A stretch of DNA of 64,000 bases from Sinohyriopsis cumingii (taxonomy: Eukaryota; Mollusca; Bivalvia; Unionida; Unionidae): NCBI GenBank assembly GCA_028554795.2, contig CM068825.1:160081398-160145397 (forward strand). Direction: 5' to 3'. The translations under genes were made by a program, and so were the position numbers. The number at the start of each line of letters is the position of its first letter. The stretch's first letter is position 1. The notes beneath the pieces were generated by a model. That model did not search any database, was not told the origin of the DNA, and was given only the letters and a program-made list of their open reading frames with translations. Shown here in pieces: positions 38,319-52,021 of the stretch.

Positions 38319-38679
38319 TGTATTTGGTTGGTATGGGTATGATCCCTAGAGTATTGGGATGAAAATAGAATTTTAGTCTCTTCCTGAAAATCAGTTTCCC
38401 CAGCATGATGGTATTTAAACGTATTAAAATAAATTACGTTAAAGATAAACGAAATGCTAATTAATATGAACACATATACAGAGAGCATTTGAAGTTTTGT
38501 TTTGGAGAGATAATTTTCAAGAAATCCTCTTTACTCAACTGAATATTCATCATACTGACACAGAGAAGTTTGTTTTTAAAAACTATACTGAATATATGGC
38601 AAAAAAAAGGCTTCAATATGAAATAATAATAATTTTAAAAGCAAACTAAACAAAACATAAAACCACTGAACACTTAGCA

Positions 38680-38790
38680 GTATGTGGTCTTGCGGGGAGC
38701 CGGAAACTGCAGGCATTTTCTCTTAGACTGTACTGAATGTGTTACTCTCAGAACCGAACAATATGAATATTGCCCCATATCACAGATAAA
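38680..38790 (+). pseudogene. Scrap of a non-LTR reverse transcriptase C-terminus
   Basis: Two adjacent frames read SCGEPETAG and then, shifted by one base, HFLLDCTECVTLRTEQYEYC. This matches the C..CGE.E...HFLL.C zinc-knuckle-like tail found after the polymerase domain of many LINE ORF2 proteins. Nothing else of the element is recognisable nearby. Confidence 0.45.
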
Positions 38791-41265
38791 ACATCGTTAT
38801 TAGCGTGTATCCCCTTGCAATCAGTCGGGGTCAATGAGACGTTCAATGCCATCCATACGTGAATAATTACATCTGAGAGTTTTACCGGATCAATAATGAT
38901 ATCTTCACGTTAAGCTGTTACATCTCTGGTATAAACATATACCACCCAAGCTAAAGTTTAAAAAAAAAAAAAACACAACAACTGTATCTACCCACCCCCG
39001 AGATTGAAAGACGGGGAAATCTGAGCGAGTTATAAAAATAGAAGAAAGAAAGATTTTTTTATTACAGAAATCTATCTTACAAGAGGTAAGCTACATGACT
39101 ATTTTTTGTTACCGTCAACCCACCGAAGTTGAATAACAAAATAAAAAGGGATAATCGTGCCAATCGCACAGGTAACCAAAGTGATTTGGTTTTATATAAT
39201 GACCATTAAAAGACGGTTCAACTTAAGAAGACTATAGCTGTCTTTAAATAGTTACGGCTGTTGGCTACTGCATGCCCAGAGAAAATGTTCACAAATTCAA
39301 TGAATAATTATTGCAAGATTGCAAAACTTTGGGAAGGAAGTACAATGTGATAGTTCTGATTAAGATCACACTGCAAATATATAAGATTTATCCAACATAA
39401 GCTTAAAAAGGAAAGAGCAGTAAAAGAAGGATTCTTACATATTTTTAAATCTAAAATTGATTGTCGTGATTAAAGACATATTCTACAACAGATTGGTAAG
39501 AAAAGTCACAATGTTTCTCTGCTAACTTCAAGACACATGTCATATTGAAAGCGAAGACCTACAGATTTCAAGCAACAATAATTTTCGGTATTTCATCAAA
39601 TCAAATTAAACAACAATAATGTACTAACGTTTCATGTCTAGTGTCTCATATAATAGACGAACAATATAGGTCGACAGAGATGATGTTCCCTTTTTGTTAC
39701 CTGAATGTTTTTTATTGCTTTGCTTTGGACCTAATAATTAGATTATATGGTGTTTGCCAATTTCATACAACATAAAATAAGATAATAATAGGTTTAGTCT
39801 GGGGCAATAAGGATGATCGGGTTCGTCCGGAACACTGGAACGTTGTGTTGGCTAGTAGGAGAACCCAAATGATACACAGAAACTGCCCTTTGCCCTTTGT
39901 ATACTATCTGATAAAATCTACAGATAACATGGATCGTGGGTTTCTGTTAACGATTGATTTAATTCGAGATCGTTGTTAAAGAGTGGTATATGTCGGAACT
40001 GTTCAGAATTGTTTTACATACAATTCTCTTGCACACGCAATGCAAAATGTAATGTTCTAATATGATACAATTTAAAATAACAGCAGCAGTGTTAAACATA
40101 TGATGTCGTCGTTTGCAATATATACATAACTTCGTAGTACAAATTTAGTTTGGTTCAAACGTCAGCATATCCTGAAATATAAAATAAAATTAAAAAAACA
40201 TTTCGGAGCAATTCCACAAATAAGCAACTAAAATTCGGTAATAATTATAATTATAACTAGGCTTAAGAGAAAGGATTGCATCTTCATCCAATTAAAAGAA
40301 GAGAACTATACGAAACATTATTTCTTTCTTTTAAAAAAAAAATATAATAACAAATACATGTGCAATTTCTAGAATCAAAGGGTAGGGGGTCTTGAAGACA
40401 GGATGCCGATAATTAATCTCAAGTCTAGTCAATGAGTAATCGCCGATAATGTCATGCTCAAAAAAATTAAAAGTATTTTTTTTCCTTCTTCGTGTACTTC
40501 TTAATGCATCGAGAATTACCACAAGTCTGAGGAACACTAGGCAGTAAATGGTAAATACTATGCGATGTTTGACAGAAGATTACTGATCCATTATATCTTC
40601 TCTGCTGTCGCAGAACTGTTACAGATTTATTTATTTATAACTGTTTTGCTGAATGGCAAAATCCAACTTTATATCTTTTGTAACTAAAACATAAAATGTT
40701 CGTTTCGTGTTTGATTAAAAATATTTCAGTTACTGAGAGACAATTTTAAAAAATAATGAAAGTGTCGACAAAAGAGATAAAATTCCTGTGTTTTGACTTG
40801 TTTGTAAATACTAAAGGTCCTGCGCTATAACCTAACATTTGCACACATTCAAAGTTTTGACCTCGAAACACATTTTCTGTCATCATTCATAAGACACATG
40901 TACCACCTTAAATTCACTAATCTATAGAACATGCATCCAACGAATCTGAAACAAGAGAAAACGGATATAAATAGAGAAATCACAGAAGAAAGCATTTTTG
41001 ATGGAAATTTGATAATGAAACATATTTGAGGAAAATTTTGAAGTATAAAGTCTCCTAATAGAACGAAATATTTGCCAATGAAAGTTACGAAAAAGAACAT
41101 TGTGAAAAACTGTTTTGAAGCAAACAGTTAAATTGATTGTTCGCCCAATCATTTTATAAAAAAACACATTTGTAACCAGGCTAATGCATCTAGTAGAAAG
41201 CGTTAAACAGGGAACGTATACGACACTCAAAGAGTATACATGCAAACGATCGTACCCAATCAAAT
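38791..41265. other. AT-rich intergenic DNA, no gene recognised
   Basis: Frames at 40331-40537 and 40849-41347 (minus) have hydrophobic, AT-driven composition without recognisable motifs. Nothing else supported. Confidence 0.45.
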
Positions 41266-41269
41266 AAGT

Positions 41270-44200
41270 AAACAGCACGTCTATTAAAGCATGGTGTACT
41301 GACAAAACATCATGTCTATTAATCATGGTGTACTGACAAAACAGCACATCTACTAAGCATGAAGAACGGACAAAACAGCACGTCTACAAGTAAAGCTTTA
41401 CTGACAAAACAGCACGTCTACTAAGCATGGTGTAGTGAGAAAACAGCACGTCTACAAAGCATGGTCTGCTGACAAAACAGCAAATATATTAAGCATGGTG
41501 TACAGACAAGACAGCACCTCTATTAAGCGTGATGTGCTAACAAAACAGCACGTCTATTGAAAATGGTGTACTGACAAAATCGCGCGTTTACTAAGCATGG
41601 TGTACCGACAAAACAGCACGTCTACAAAGCAGGGTCTGCTGACAAAACAGCACTCTACCAAGTATGGTGTACAGACAAAACAGCACCTCTGTTAAGCATG
41701 CATGCTAAAAAAATCAGCACGTGTACTAATCTTGGAGTAATGACCAAACTGCACTTTTCTTAAGCATGGCGCACTGACAAAAAAGCACGTCTACAAAACA
41801 TGTTGTACTGACAAAGAAGCACGTCTGTTAAGCATGGTTTACTAAGAAAACAGCAGGTCTTCAACGCATGGTGTACTGACAAAACAGCACGTCTACAATG
41901 CATGTTGTAATGACAAAACACCACGTCTACTAAGCTTGGTGTGATGACAAAATAGAACACTACTAAACTTGGTGTACATATACAACAGCACCTCTGTTAA
42001 GCATGGTGAGCAGATAAAACAGCACGTCTACAAATCAAGATGTACTGACAAAACAGCACGTCTATTAAGCATAGTTTACTGACAAAACAGCACGTCTATA
42101 AAGCATGAAGAAAGGACAAAACAGCACGTCTACAAGTAATGGTGTACTGACAAAACAGCACGTCTACTAAGCATGGTGTAGTGAGAAAACAGCACGTTTA
42201 CAAAGCATGGTCTGCTGACTAAACAACAAATCTATTAAGCATGATGTGCTAACAAACCAGCACGTTAAGAATGGTATGCTAAAAAAACAGCACGTCTATT
42301 AAACATGGTGTATAGACAAAACAACACCTCTATTAGGAATGATGTACTGACAAAATAGCACTCTACAAAGTGTGGTGTACAGACAAAAAAACACCTCTAT
42401 TAAGCATGGCGTGCTAACAAAACAGCACGTATACTAAGTAGTGTGTACCGACAAAACAGCACGTATACAAATCATGGTGTAGTTACAAAACATCACGTCT
42501 ACAAAGCATGGTGTACAGACAAAACATCACCTCTATTAGGCATGATGTACTGACAAAACAGCACGTATACAAAGCATGGTCTGCTGACAAAACAGCTCTC
42601 TGCCAAGCATGGTGTACAGACAAAACAGCACCTCTATTAAGCATGGTGTGCTAACAAAACAGCACGTATACTAAGCAGTGTGTACCGACAAAACAGCACG
42701 TCTACAAATTATGGTGTAGTGACAAAACATCACGTCTACAAAACATGGTGTACAGACAAAACATCACCTCTATTAGGCATGATGTACTGACAAAACAGCA
42801 CGTATACAAAGCATGGTCTGCTGACAAAACAGCTCTCTGCCAAGCATGGTGTACAGACAAAACAGCACCTCTATTAAGCATGGTGTGCTAACAAAACAGC
42901 ACGTATACTAAGCAGTGTGTACCGAAAAAACAGCATGTCTACAAATCATGGTGTAGTGACAAAACATCACGTCTACAAAACATGGTGTACAGACAAATCA
43001 TCACCTCTGTTAGGCATGATGTACTGACAAAATCGCACGTCCACAAATCATGGTGTACCGACAAAACAGCACGTCTACAAATCATGGTGTACCGACAAAA
43101 CAGCACGTCTACAAATCATGGTGTACCGACAAAACAGCACGTCTACAAATCATGGTGTACCGAAAAAACAGCATGTCTACAAATCATGGTGTATCGAAAA
43201 AAAGCACGTCTACAAATCATGGCGTATTGACAAAATCGCACGTCAACAAATCATGGTGTACCGACAAAACAGCACGTCTACAAATCATAGAGTACCGACA
43301 AAACAGCACGTCTACAAAACATGGTGTATTGACACAATCGCACGTCTACTAAGCATGGTGTACCGACAAAACAGCACGTCTACAAATCATGGTGTACAGA
43401 CAAAACAGCACGTCTACAAATCTTGGTGTACCGACACAACAGCACGTCTACAAATCATGGCTTATTGACAAAATCAAACGTCTACTAAGCATGGTGTACC
43501 AACAAAACAGCACGTCTACAAATCATGGTGTCCCGACAAAACAGCCCGTCTACAAAGCATGGTGTACTGACAAAACAGCACGTATACAAAGCATGGTCTG
43601 CTGACAAAACAGCACTCTACCAAGCATGGTGTACAGGAAAAACAGTACCTCTATTAAGCATGGCGTGCTAACAAACAGCACGTGTACTAATCTTGGAGTA
43701 ATGACCAAACTGCACTTCTCTTAAGCATGGAGTACTGACAAAACAGCACGTCTACTAAGATTGGTGTAATGACAAAATAGAACGCTACTAAGCTTGGTGT
43801 ACAGATACAACATCACCTCTGTTAAGCATGGTGAGCAGACAAAACAACACGTCTACAAATCAAGGTGTACTGACAAAACAGCACGTCTACAAAGCATGAA
43901 AAAAGGACAAAACAGCACGTCTACAAGTAATGGTGTACTGACAAAACAGCACGTCTACTAAGCGTGGTGTAGTAAGAAAACAGCACGTCTACAAAGCATG
44001 GTCTGCTGACAAAACAGCAAATCTGTTAAGTATGGTGTACAGACAAAACAGCACCTCTATTAGGCACGATGTGCTAACACAACAGCACGTCTATTAAGCA
44101 TGGTATGCTAACAAAGCAGCACGTCTATTAAACATGGTGAGCAGACAAAACAGCACGTCTACAGATCAAGGTGTACTGACAAAACAGCACGTCTATTAAG

Positions 44201-44745
44201 CATGGTTTACTGACAAAACAGCACGTCTACAAATCATGGTGTACTGACAAAGAAACAAGTCTAAAATGCATGGTGGAATGACAAACAGCACGTTTACTAA
44301 GCTTGGTGTAATGACAAAATAGAACGCAACTAAGCTTGGTCTACAGACAAAACAGCATTATATTAAGCATGGTGCGCTGAAAAAACAGCACATCTACTAA
44401 GCTTGGTGTAATGACAAAACAGCACGTATCTTAAGCATGGCCTACTGACAAAACAGAACGTCTATAAAGAACGGTGTGATGACAAAAACAGTACCCCTAC
44501 GAAGCATGGTGTACTGACAAAACAACACGTCTGTTAAGCATGATGTACTGACAAAACAACACGCATAGAAAGCATGGTGTACGTACAAAACAAAACGTCT
44601 ACTAAGCATGGTGTAATGACAAAACAACAAGCATACAAAGCATGGTGTACGTACAAAACAAAACGTCTACTAAGCATGGTGTAATGAGAAAACAGCTTGT
44701 CTACTAATATGGTGTAATAAAAAAACAACATGTCTACAAAGACTG
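41270..44745. repeat. Large 34-bp minisatellite (about 100 units) with higher-order structure
   Basis: About 3.5 kb of tandem units of the type gacaaaacagcacgtctaca followed by aatcatggtgtacc, 34 bp each, with variable divergence. The phrase atactaag recurs at 42431, 42668 and 42905, exactly 237 bases apart, marking a seven-unit higher-order repeat copied three times. Another unit series starting with the gaag(a)a(c/a)ggac variant recurs near 41358, 42104 and 43888. The units at about 43040-43600 are the most homogeneous. Since 34 is not a multiple of three, the reading frame rotates every unit. In the homogeneous part all three plus frames are open, giving overlapping ORFs up to 116 codons. 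These look like by-products, not genes. Confidence 0.95.
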
Positions 44746-44899
44746 TTGTAAAGATAAACTATTTATTCAATACTAGTATTTGCTTGTAATCTCAAATTAC
44801 TGCAATGAGCACTTTACCACTATCAGTTCACATGTTTGCTTGAGTTCTCAACTCTCCTGGTGAGTAACAAACAGCAGGTAGACATTAGATGAATGGGTG

Positions 44900-45140
44900 G
44901 ATGATTGCTGTTGTTGTTGTAGGGCTTAACGCCATTTTTCAGCACAAGATAGGCTATACATGGCGACCAGTATAAAACCACCTAAAAGAACCACCGACCA
45001 CGCGCAGCTACTGGCAAGCTTTCTCACATATCCTCATTGGCCGAACCCGAGACTCGAAATCACGCAGATAGAGGTGAGATGGCTTTGATCCGTAACGGCG
45101 AGCGCTTAAGACCACTCGGCCACTCGGGGTCCCATGAGTG
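44900..45140 (-). mobile_element. tRNA(Leu)-like SINE (family 2, copy 3)
   Basis: Minus-strand copy of the element at 19774-20019. The tRNA-like head lies at the right (complement of cactcggccactcggggtcc) and the GTT-repeat complement of the CAA tail at the left (about 44908-44920). The phrase gatgaatgggtg occurs at 44888-44899 and 45141-45152 and may be the target duplication, but related phrases recur just downstream, so this is less certain than for the other copies. Confidence 0.88.
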
Positions 45141-45207
45141 GATGAATGGGTGCAATATGTAATGTTGTATGGGTGGATGAATGGGTAGATAGGTAATATA
45201 GGTAGGT

Positions 45208-45208
<1 letters not shown>

Positions 45209-45277
<69 letters not shown>
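45209..45277. repeat. (TA)n microsatellite
   Basis: Pure TA run following a short GGTA/GATA-rich patch. Confidence 0.97.
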
Positions 45278-45280
<3 letters not shown>

Positions 45281-48200
45281 ATTTTCATAACTACCAGTGG
45301 AAACTCTTGAATTTTAATGAATATATTATTTGTTGTTTACACTGTCATTTCTGTAACTGGATTGATGCCTTTGTATATAAGTAGATAGGTGCTACTGTGC
45401 AAAGAGCATACAGCAGAAGCTGGGCGGCCTTTCGATACTCTCCGAATGATATAAAGGCAGACATGGATAAAATTTAAGGATGAATTTCCTTTTCATATTG
45501 TACAATGTTGAGGTGATTTCATCGTTTTAAAGACGATTAGGAATCGATGGAAGACGACCCACATTCTGGAATATCGTTGTCTGCATTTTGTGAGCGAGAA
45601 GTGGCTCCTACGAACAGGGTAATTGATGAAGATGTTTGATAGTGGAAGATATTTATATTATTACAGGCATTAATTTGTCAGCTATTTTTAATATAAATAC
45701 TAAAGAGTCATTTGAAGCTCAACAATATTTTTGCAGGATGGTCACGCATTTTATTTATGGCTGACCAAAAACAGTCTTGTGTTGAAATAGTCAAGCTGCT
45801 ACTCGCCAAATATGAAAAGACTAACAAGGAACTTTACAGCACACTGATAGTCAGAATTTTTTTAAATACCCTTCATATAGTGACATGAAATGTTTTTCAG
45901 AATTACTGTCATCGATGTTAGCCATTTAGCACCTCAATTCCTGCGTTCATCAGACAGTGCAAATCCAATAACTGAAGTGAATAAAATGGGTTGGTTGGTG
46001 GGTGGAGAGAAAGAACAGTGGACCATTCTATATTACTGGTGTAATGAATGAAGCTTTGTAAATCAGCATCAGCCATCGTGCCTTTATATATGTACATTGA
46101 ATTCACTTCTATAATTAAAATGTTTCTTGGACATACAAAAAGATACCTGAAATGAAATATAATCATTGTTTTTGTTGTTGTTGGCAAAACTAAACGTCAT
46201 ACGCATACCTGCATTTCAAATATTCCCAAAAGACCGAAAGGTGAACTGCCATTCACTTTGTTCGTCTTGCATAGTAAAATAGCTCTCATATCGTTCTTTC
46301 GCCTAATCATTATAGGTAATGTCAAATGCCAAAATAAAAGATATATTTCCAAGCACACAAACAGTACAAGAATTATTTATATCGTCGTCTCATTTATCTG
46401 CAGGCTGGTATATTACCAGCATGCATTATTAAGGACGATTGGATCCTGCCAGCTGTAAAACACCTTAGGAACTTGGTACAAAAAGTGTTAAATAAATTTA
46501 AATAGAAAAATAAATACCTATCTGGCACGTTCATATGCAGCTAGAATTTGATGGCTTGAACAAAGATATGTAATTTCCATGGAAATTAGTTCAATTCCTC
46601 GAGCTGGTCGTGGAAACCTTTGATAATGTCATTGCGCATGCGTTCGAGATATAAAGATGCATACTAGCAAGAACTTTCTCGTTCTCTGTTGATTTAGAAT
46701 ATTGTTCCGTTCTCAGGACAAAATGGTTATAAAAGTATCTGGAATCCTCAGACAAGTTTTGTTTAAACTGAGAACAAGGTTGCGATTCTTTCAATTGCAG
46801 AGTAAATTTATTATGCCCCTAATCTTGGACTCCAGATTTAATAAAACAACAGAGAACCACTAATATAACTGACTCCATATTTAATAAACCAACAGAGAAC
46901 CGCAAATAAATAATAAAACAACAGAGAACAGGTAATATAAACGTCTTAAGATAGAACACAGGGCAAACGAATTTCTTTAACCGATCAAGCCTCAGCCATA
47001 ATTCCCAAACTAATTGTAGTTGGTCATCACCATATGAGAACTTTAAACTCATTCGGAAAAACGAAATGAAACTAAAATAATGTGATGCTTCATTTTTTAA
47101 TAACAGCAACATCAAGAAAAACGCGCTTTGGGCTACTTGGCAATAGTTTCAGCATAACATTGAACACAAAATCGAACTTTTGAGATGCTGTCTTGAAACT
47201 GAAAACCAAGAAATCGTCTTTAAAGTTTTGAACATTTTCAATATAACTGGCTCAAATGTTTAAATTGTTCAACAACAAAAAAAGAATTACAGGGTACCGT
47301 TGTTCTTTATTTTCCAACGTTCGCTCGTTCAGTTTTGATATTTTGCGAGGAAAGATCAAAATGCAAAACAATATTGGTTAACATGACCCCACCAAACGGT
47401 CAGACATGGCATGAGCAAAACTATATTTCCAGCAAAATAAAATGTTGGTTCCTCACTCCTAATAACTTTCTCTTGTGGGATTTGATACGTTCGCGAAATT
47501 GTTCATTTATCATTACAAGTGGCATTTCTTGTTCAGTTTTTGTTCTATTATTCCGAAGTTTTTTTAACAGCGATTTCAAATGCGGCAAAATGCAAATCAC
47601 CTGTTCAAAACGCAGTTATCTTCTTTCAAACTTTATAAATGTCTGAGCAACAAACCAGGTCGGCACTTGAAGAAGCGATTGCATAACAGGTGGCGAGTGT
47701 CACATACCCACACTTTCTACCACTGTGAAATCATATAAGACTTACATGGTGATTCAAATTACACCCACCTACCTAATAGTCTGCACTTTATGTCTGAAAT
47801 ATGCATGATTGGTGTACAACAGTGTTGTGATTCGTTGTGCATGTAATTTGGCTAAAACAAAGAAACAAAACCAATTGGCAAACATTAAAAATTATAAAAT
47901 CATAAATAAAAGAGACGACATCAGTGCTTTTCGATGTCTCAGACAAACCGTACACCGTTGAACCAGTCTCCAACGTTGCCTCTTACAACACACAGAAGGA
48001 CTCGGGTCACAATCATTTTTTACGGATCAGTATCCACGAATGTAGTCCCAGTATCTGTGTAGCATCTTTTTCCTCTGTCGTTTTGGTGGTGATACAAGAG
48101 TTAGATTTAGGCATTCTTGGAACTGATTTACAGGCAAATATTTGTCTTCAGAATATGATCATTATGGTGTGGTTATCCGTGCATATTTCGTCGACATTGA

Positions 48201-49480
48201 ACAGTGATAGTGAGGATTTAATGCTGATCCGGAAGTGAAATGTGCGACCCATTGAACGTGATTTGTTAACAATCCAGCCTCTCCTAAAAATGTCAGATAA
48301 CCTATGACAAGTACATAGCGTGATTTCATCTTTGAAGGCATTTTAGATTAACATTATATTTTAGGGTTTGGACACAGTGGATAGTTCAGTACTGAGATAC
48401 AAATGCAGAGACTATATAGGAGATGTAATTGCCATCTGAGACCGGAAGAGCGCATCGGCTGTTCAGATATTACAATCAATGATCCCGCAAAAAGGGAATG
48501 ATGTTGGTTAACATGCCGCATTCATGACTGAAAAGGGTGCGAGTTGAAATCCTACTCTCAGACCATCTCGAGTCTGCTACCATAGATCACTATACTATAA
48601 ATGCATCGATACTAAATAATCTACTTGTGTTGCTATCCCCTAAAACACAAACCAAATCAAACCAGTGCTGCCCCATAGAAATATTAAAAGTTATACTGAT
48701 TCATCTTTCTTTCTTTACATCTGAAACTTTGAGTTTGAGATGCATTGTCGTCCATGCAAAGCTGAAGATGGAAACATACATGTAACTTTTTATTCCAAAG
48801 ACCACGATCAGTGTTTGATAAGGATTTGCATTATGTTATTGCATCTCCAATTCATGCAGTTTATCACCAAACATTACGTGAGGTCCTGTGGCCGAGAAGA
48901 GCACGATCAGAATGTCGATAACTAAATGTTAATAGACGTATTATTATAAAAATACTCATTTCATTCCTGAAGTTCTCACGTACTCAGAAAAATCAAGCTG
49001 GGAACCAGCAGCTTTCGACAAAGGTAGCTAAACTGTAGAACAGATTTAAGAAGCCTATTTCTTACGGTAATGTCAGTAAATTACCATTTATATTCTGCTG
49101 TATTTTGTGTAGATTCACGCAGAAACTAAAAGTGATAACATAATTCACTTTGCCAATTTAAGATGTAAAAAGCACATACTGGGGAAAAAATCAAAATCGA
49201 ATTCGGACGTTTCTCTTTTGCGAGACATACAGACATGTTACCACTGGAAAAGCACCATAAAACACATCAGCATTCTAAGGTAATAACGTTATCGATGGAT
49301 ACAAAAAGGTTTTTCAGTGAAATAATAAAACTGATAATAATCCTGTTAATTATCAAAATTATTTCTCTTGGAAAATCCACTACTTCTCGGACTTGCATAA
49401 CAAACGTTATTGTCTCGATGATGCCAACATTTTCTCAAGCAATAAAGTCAAAATAGATCTGCTTGCTGCTAACAGTCTGC
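45278..49480. other. Intergenic DNA with unidentified short ORFs
   Basis: Frames of 60-104 codons occur on both strands (for example 47335-47646 plus and 47924-48238 plus, the latter open on the other strand too). None shows motifs, splice context or neighbours that support a gene. A phrase of the type ttaataaaacaacagagaac recurs three times at about 46837-46930. Confidence 0.4.
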
Positions 49481-49486
49481 AAGGAG

Positions 49487-49660
49487 GCCCAGTTGGGGAG
49501 TATTTTCCCACATCGCAAAGGGGACCAGTTGGGGAGTATTTTCCCAGATCGCAAGGGGGACCAGTTGGGGAGTATTTTCCCAGATCGCACGGACAAGTTT
49601 GGGGCGTATTTTTCCCAGACCGCAAGGGGGCCTAGTCTGGACGTATTTTTCCTAGACTGA
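49487..49660. repeat. 36-bp minisatellite, about five units
   Basis: The unit ccagttggggagtattttcc then cagatcgcaaggggga is 36 bp, a multiple of three. A frame through it therefore reads a 12-residue repeat (GPVGEYFPRSQ-like) on the plus strand and another on the minus strand. The last two units are diverged. There is no start, signal or exon structure to support coding use. Confidence 0.93.
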
Positions 49661-50882
49661 TATATGCTTACTTTCTACTAAGATACAGCCTGGGTAGGTC
49701 TTTGCTAGAGACTCTGATCTGCCAGCTCACAATGCGCAAGTAGATCTAAATGTACCCGTGCTGGGCGTGCGTTATTTGTTGCAAAATATGGCATATACTT
49801 GTCTTGGTTGTTTTTTCTTCAGTATATCCGCTTTTAACATTGTAAATACATTAAGTTTTAGTAATGTTTTAATGATCGAATCATCTATCCGTTGCGGTAT
49901 TTCGATGATCCCAAACAAATATATCGAAGTCGATGCAATATATTATATTTTTTCCCTGAACAGTCTTAAAACATGATGGCAAATATTACAACACAAAACC
50001 AAAAGAATGTTCTGTTTGCCACAAGCATGATTTATAAGGCTGGACTATGTGTCAATTAATACCCGCCAACACATTTTGCATTAGCAATTACGCTACTAAT
50101 CAAGTAACCAGAAATATATTATTAAGTGAAAGAATTATGGAACGAATAGCTGCATCATGTAATAAGATACTCAAACACCTGAACAGTTGCAAGACCATTT
50201 TTCTGACTATACTTTGCCACCTGAAAAATGAATTCCTTACGAAAAAATGTGTATCCATTACACGAAAAATTATTAATCAAATAATATGGCTATAACACCA
50301 ACGTTATAATATTCCCCGTACGAGAAAACCAGATAGGTCATCCATTACAGAAATGTGTAACTGTACCTGCAGCTTGTGTAAAACCAATAATCCACGGGTT
50401 AATCATATTTAACTTCTCAAGCAGGTTCAAAATGCTGAAAACTAAACTAGGCACAGAAGCCCTAAAACCTATGAAAAATACTTTCTTTTAGATAGACGTA
50501 ATGAACAATACGTGTTTGGTAAACAAACAGAATATTTACGAAAAAGAACCAAACTCGAACTATGCAGTGAATACATAAATAATAAAATTTAAAGGAATAA
50601 TTACTGCAGCAGAAAGACAATCGACGATGACCTTGTCCTAGATAGACTGTGAAATAAAAAAATGAACACTATCAAAACCAATTTCCAATGACGTGACAGT
50701 CCTAAAATCCAATAAAGGTGTATTGTAAAACTGTTATTAAAACACATTAAAACATTTGCATATTAATGAAATAATACGTTTTTACTGACAGAGAAAGAGT
50801 CACTGTGTATCATAATTCAAACTGTTGATTTTTACCGTGTCATGAAAAATAACATTAAATACATCAGATATCTACAATATTC
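49661..50882. other. AT-rich intergenic DNA, no gene recognised
   Basis: Two short plus-strand frames (49758-49976 and 50047-50295) lack recognisable features. Confidence 0.4.
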
Positions 50883-51296
50883 CACTGTTTAATGAGAAAG
50901 TCTTAACCATTTGTTAATGAGAAAATCTTAGCCATTGGTTAATGAGAAATTCTTAACCATTGGTTAATGAGAAAGTCTTGCGTCACTGGTCAATGAAAAC
51001 GTTTTGAGTCCCCATTTAATGAGAGAGTCTTAGCCAATGGCTAATGAGAAAATCTTAAGTCACTGGTTAATGAGAAAATCTTAAGTCACTCGTTAATGAG
51101 AAAATCTTAAGTCACTGGATAATGAGAAAGTCTTAAGTTACTGGTTAATGAGAAAGTCTTAAGTCACTGGTTAATGAGAAAGTCTTTAGTCATTGGCTAA
51201 TGAGAAAGTTTTAAGTCACTGGTTAATGACAAAGTTCGAAGTCACTGGTTAATGATAAAATCTTAGCCACTGGTTAATGACAAAGTCTTAGCCCTA
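50883..51296. repeat. 26-bp minisatellite, about sixteen units
   Basis: The unit ggttaatgagaaagtcttaa plus gtcact is repeated about sixteen times with scattered substitutions and small length changes. Early units (to about 50960) carry ccatt in place of cact, giving two sequence classes along the array. Confidence 0.94.
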
Positions 51297-51632
51297 TTCA
51301 AACACAAAATGAGTGGAATTCCAGTACAACATTAATCTGAGGAAGATAGCATCTATATTCATTCAAAACAGAAGAAAATGCTTGCAAAGGAATTGCAAAA
51401 TATGTTTTCATAAACAATATAAAAAAAAATGTGAAATGTACAAACAATGTATTCCTTTTTCAATATTTGTTAAATTCAAATTATTTCCATATACTTCATG
51501 GTCAGATGTCGACCGCCGTTGTCCAAATAGTGATAAAAACCATCAACAGTTATTGTGAACTAGTAATGGAAAGATTAGCTATATTTGTGACAAGCAACTC
51601 CCAATGGAGCAGCAGCATACTGTCCATGCTAA

Positions 51633-52021
51633 AGCAACTGGAATGGAAGGCCCTATTAAGAGGGATAATGCTCAACTGGAATGGAAGGCGCTATTAAGAG
51701 GGATAATGCTCAACTGGAATGGAAGGCCCTATTAAGAGTGATAATGCTCAACTGGAATGGAAGGCCCTATTAAGAGTGATAATGCTCAACTGGAATGGAA
51801 GGCCCTATTAAGAGGGGTAATGCTCAACTGGAATGGAAGGCCCTATTAAGAGGGATAATACTCAACTGGAATGGAAGGCCCTATTAAGATGGATAATGCT
51901 CAACTGGAATGGAAGGCCCTATTAAGATGGATAATGCTCAGCTGGTATGGAAGGCCCTATTAAGACGGATAATGCTCAATTGGAATGGAAGGCCCTATTA
52001 AGATGGAGGGATAATGCTCAG
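51633..52021. repeat. 38-bp minisatellite, about ten units
   Basis: The unit aactggaatggaaggcccta then ttaagagggataatgctc is repeated about ten times with very few changes; the last units carry agatgg variants. High identity suggests recent expansion. Confidence 0.95.

Noticed and set aside
42982..43604. Overlapping plus-strand ORFs of 71-116 codons as genes
   Set aside because: They are three rotating frames of the same 34 bp repeat; the protein repeats merely reflect the DNA repeat.
44442..44731. Minus-strand ORFs with CxxTxLxxRxVL repeats
   Set aside because: Antisense translations of the 34 bp minisatellite.
41270..44745. CRISPR-like array
   Set aside because: Units are contiguous 34 bp repeats with gradual divergence and no unique spacers, in eukaryotic DNA with SINEs and spliced exons. 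This is a minisatellite.
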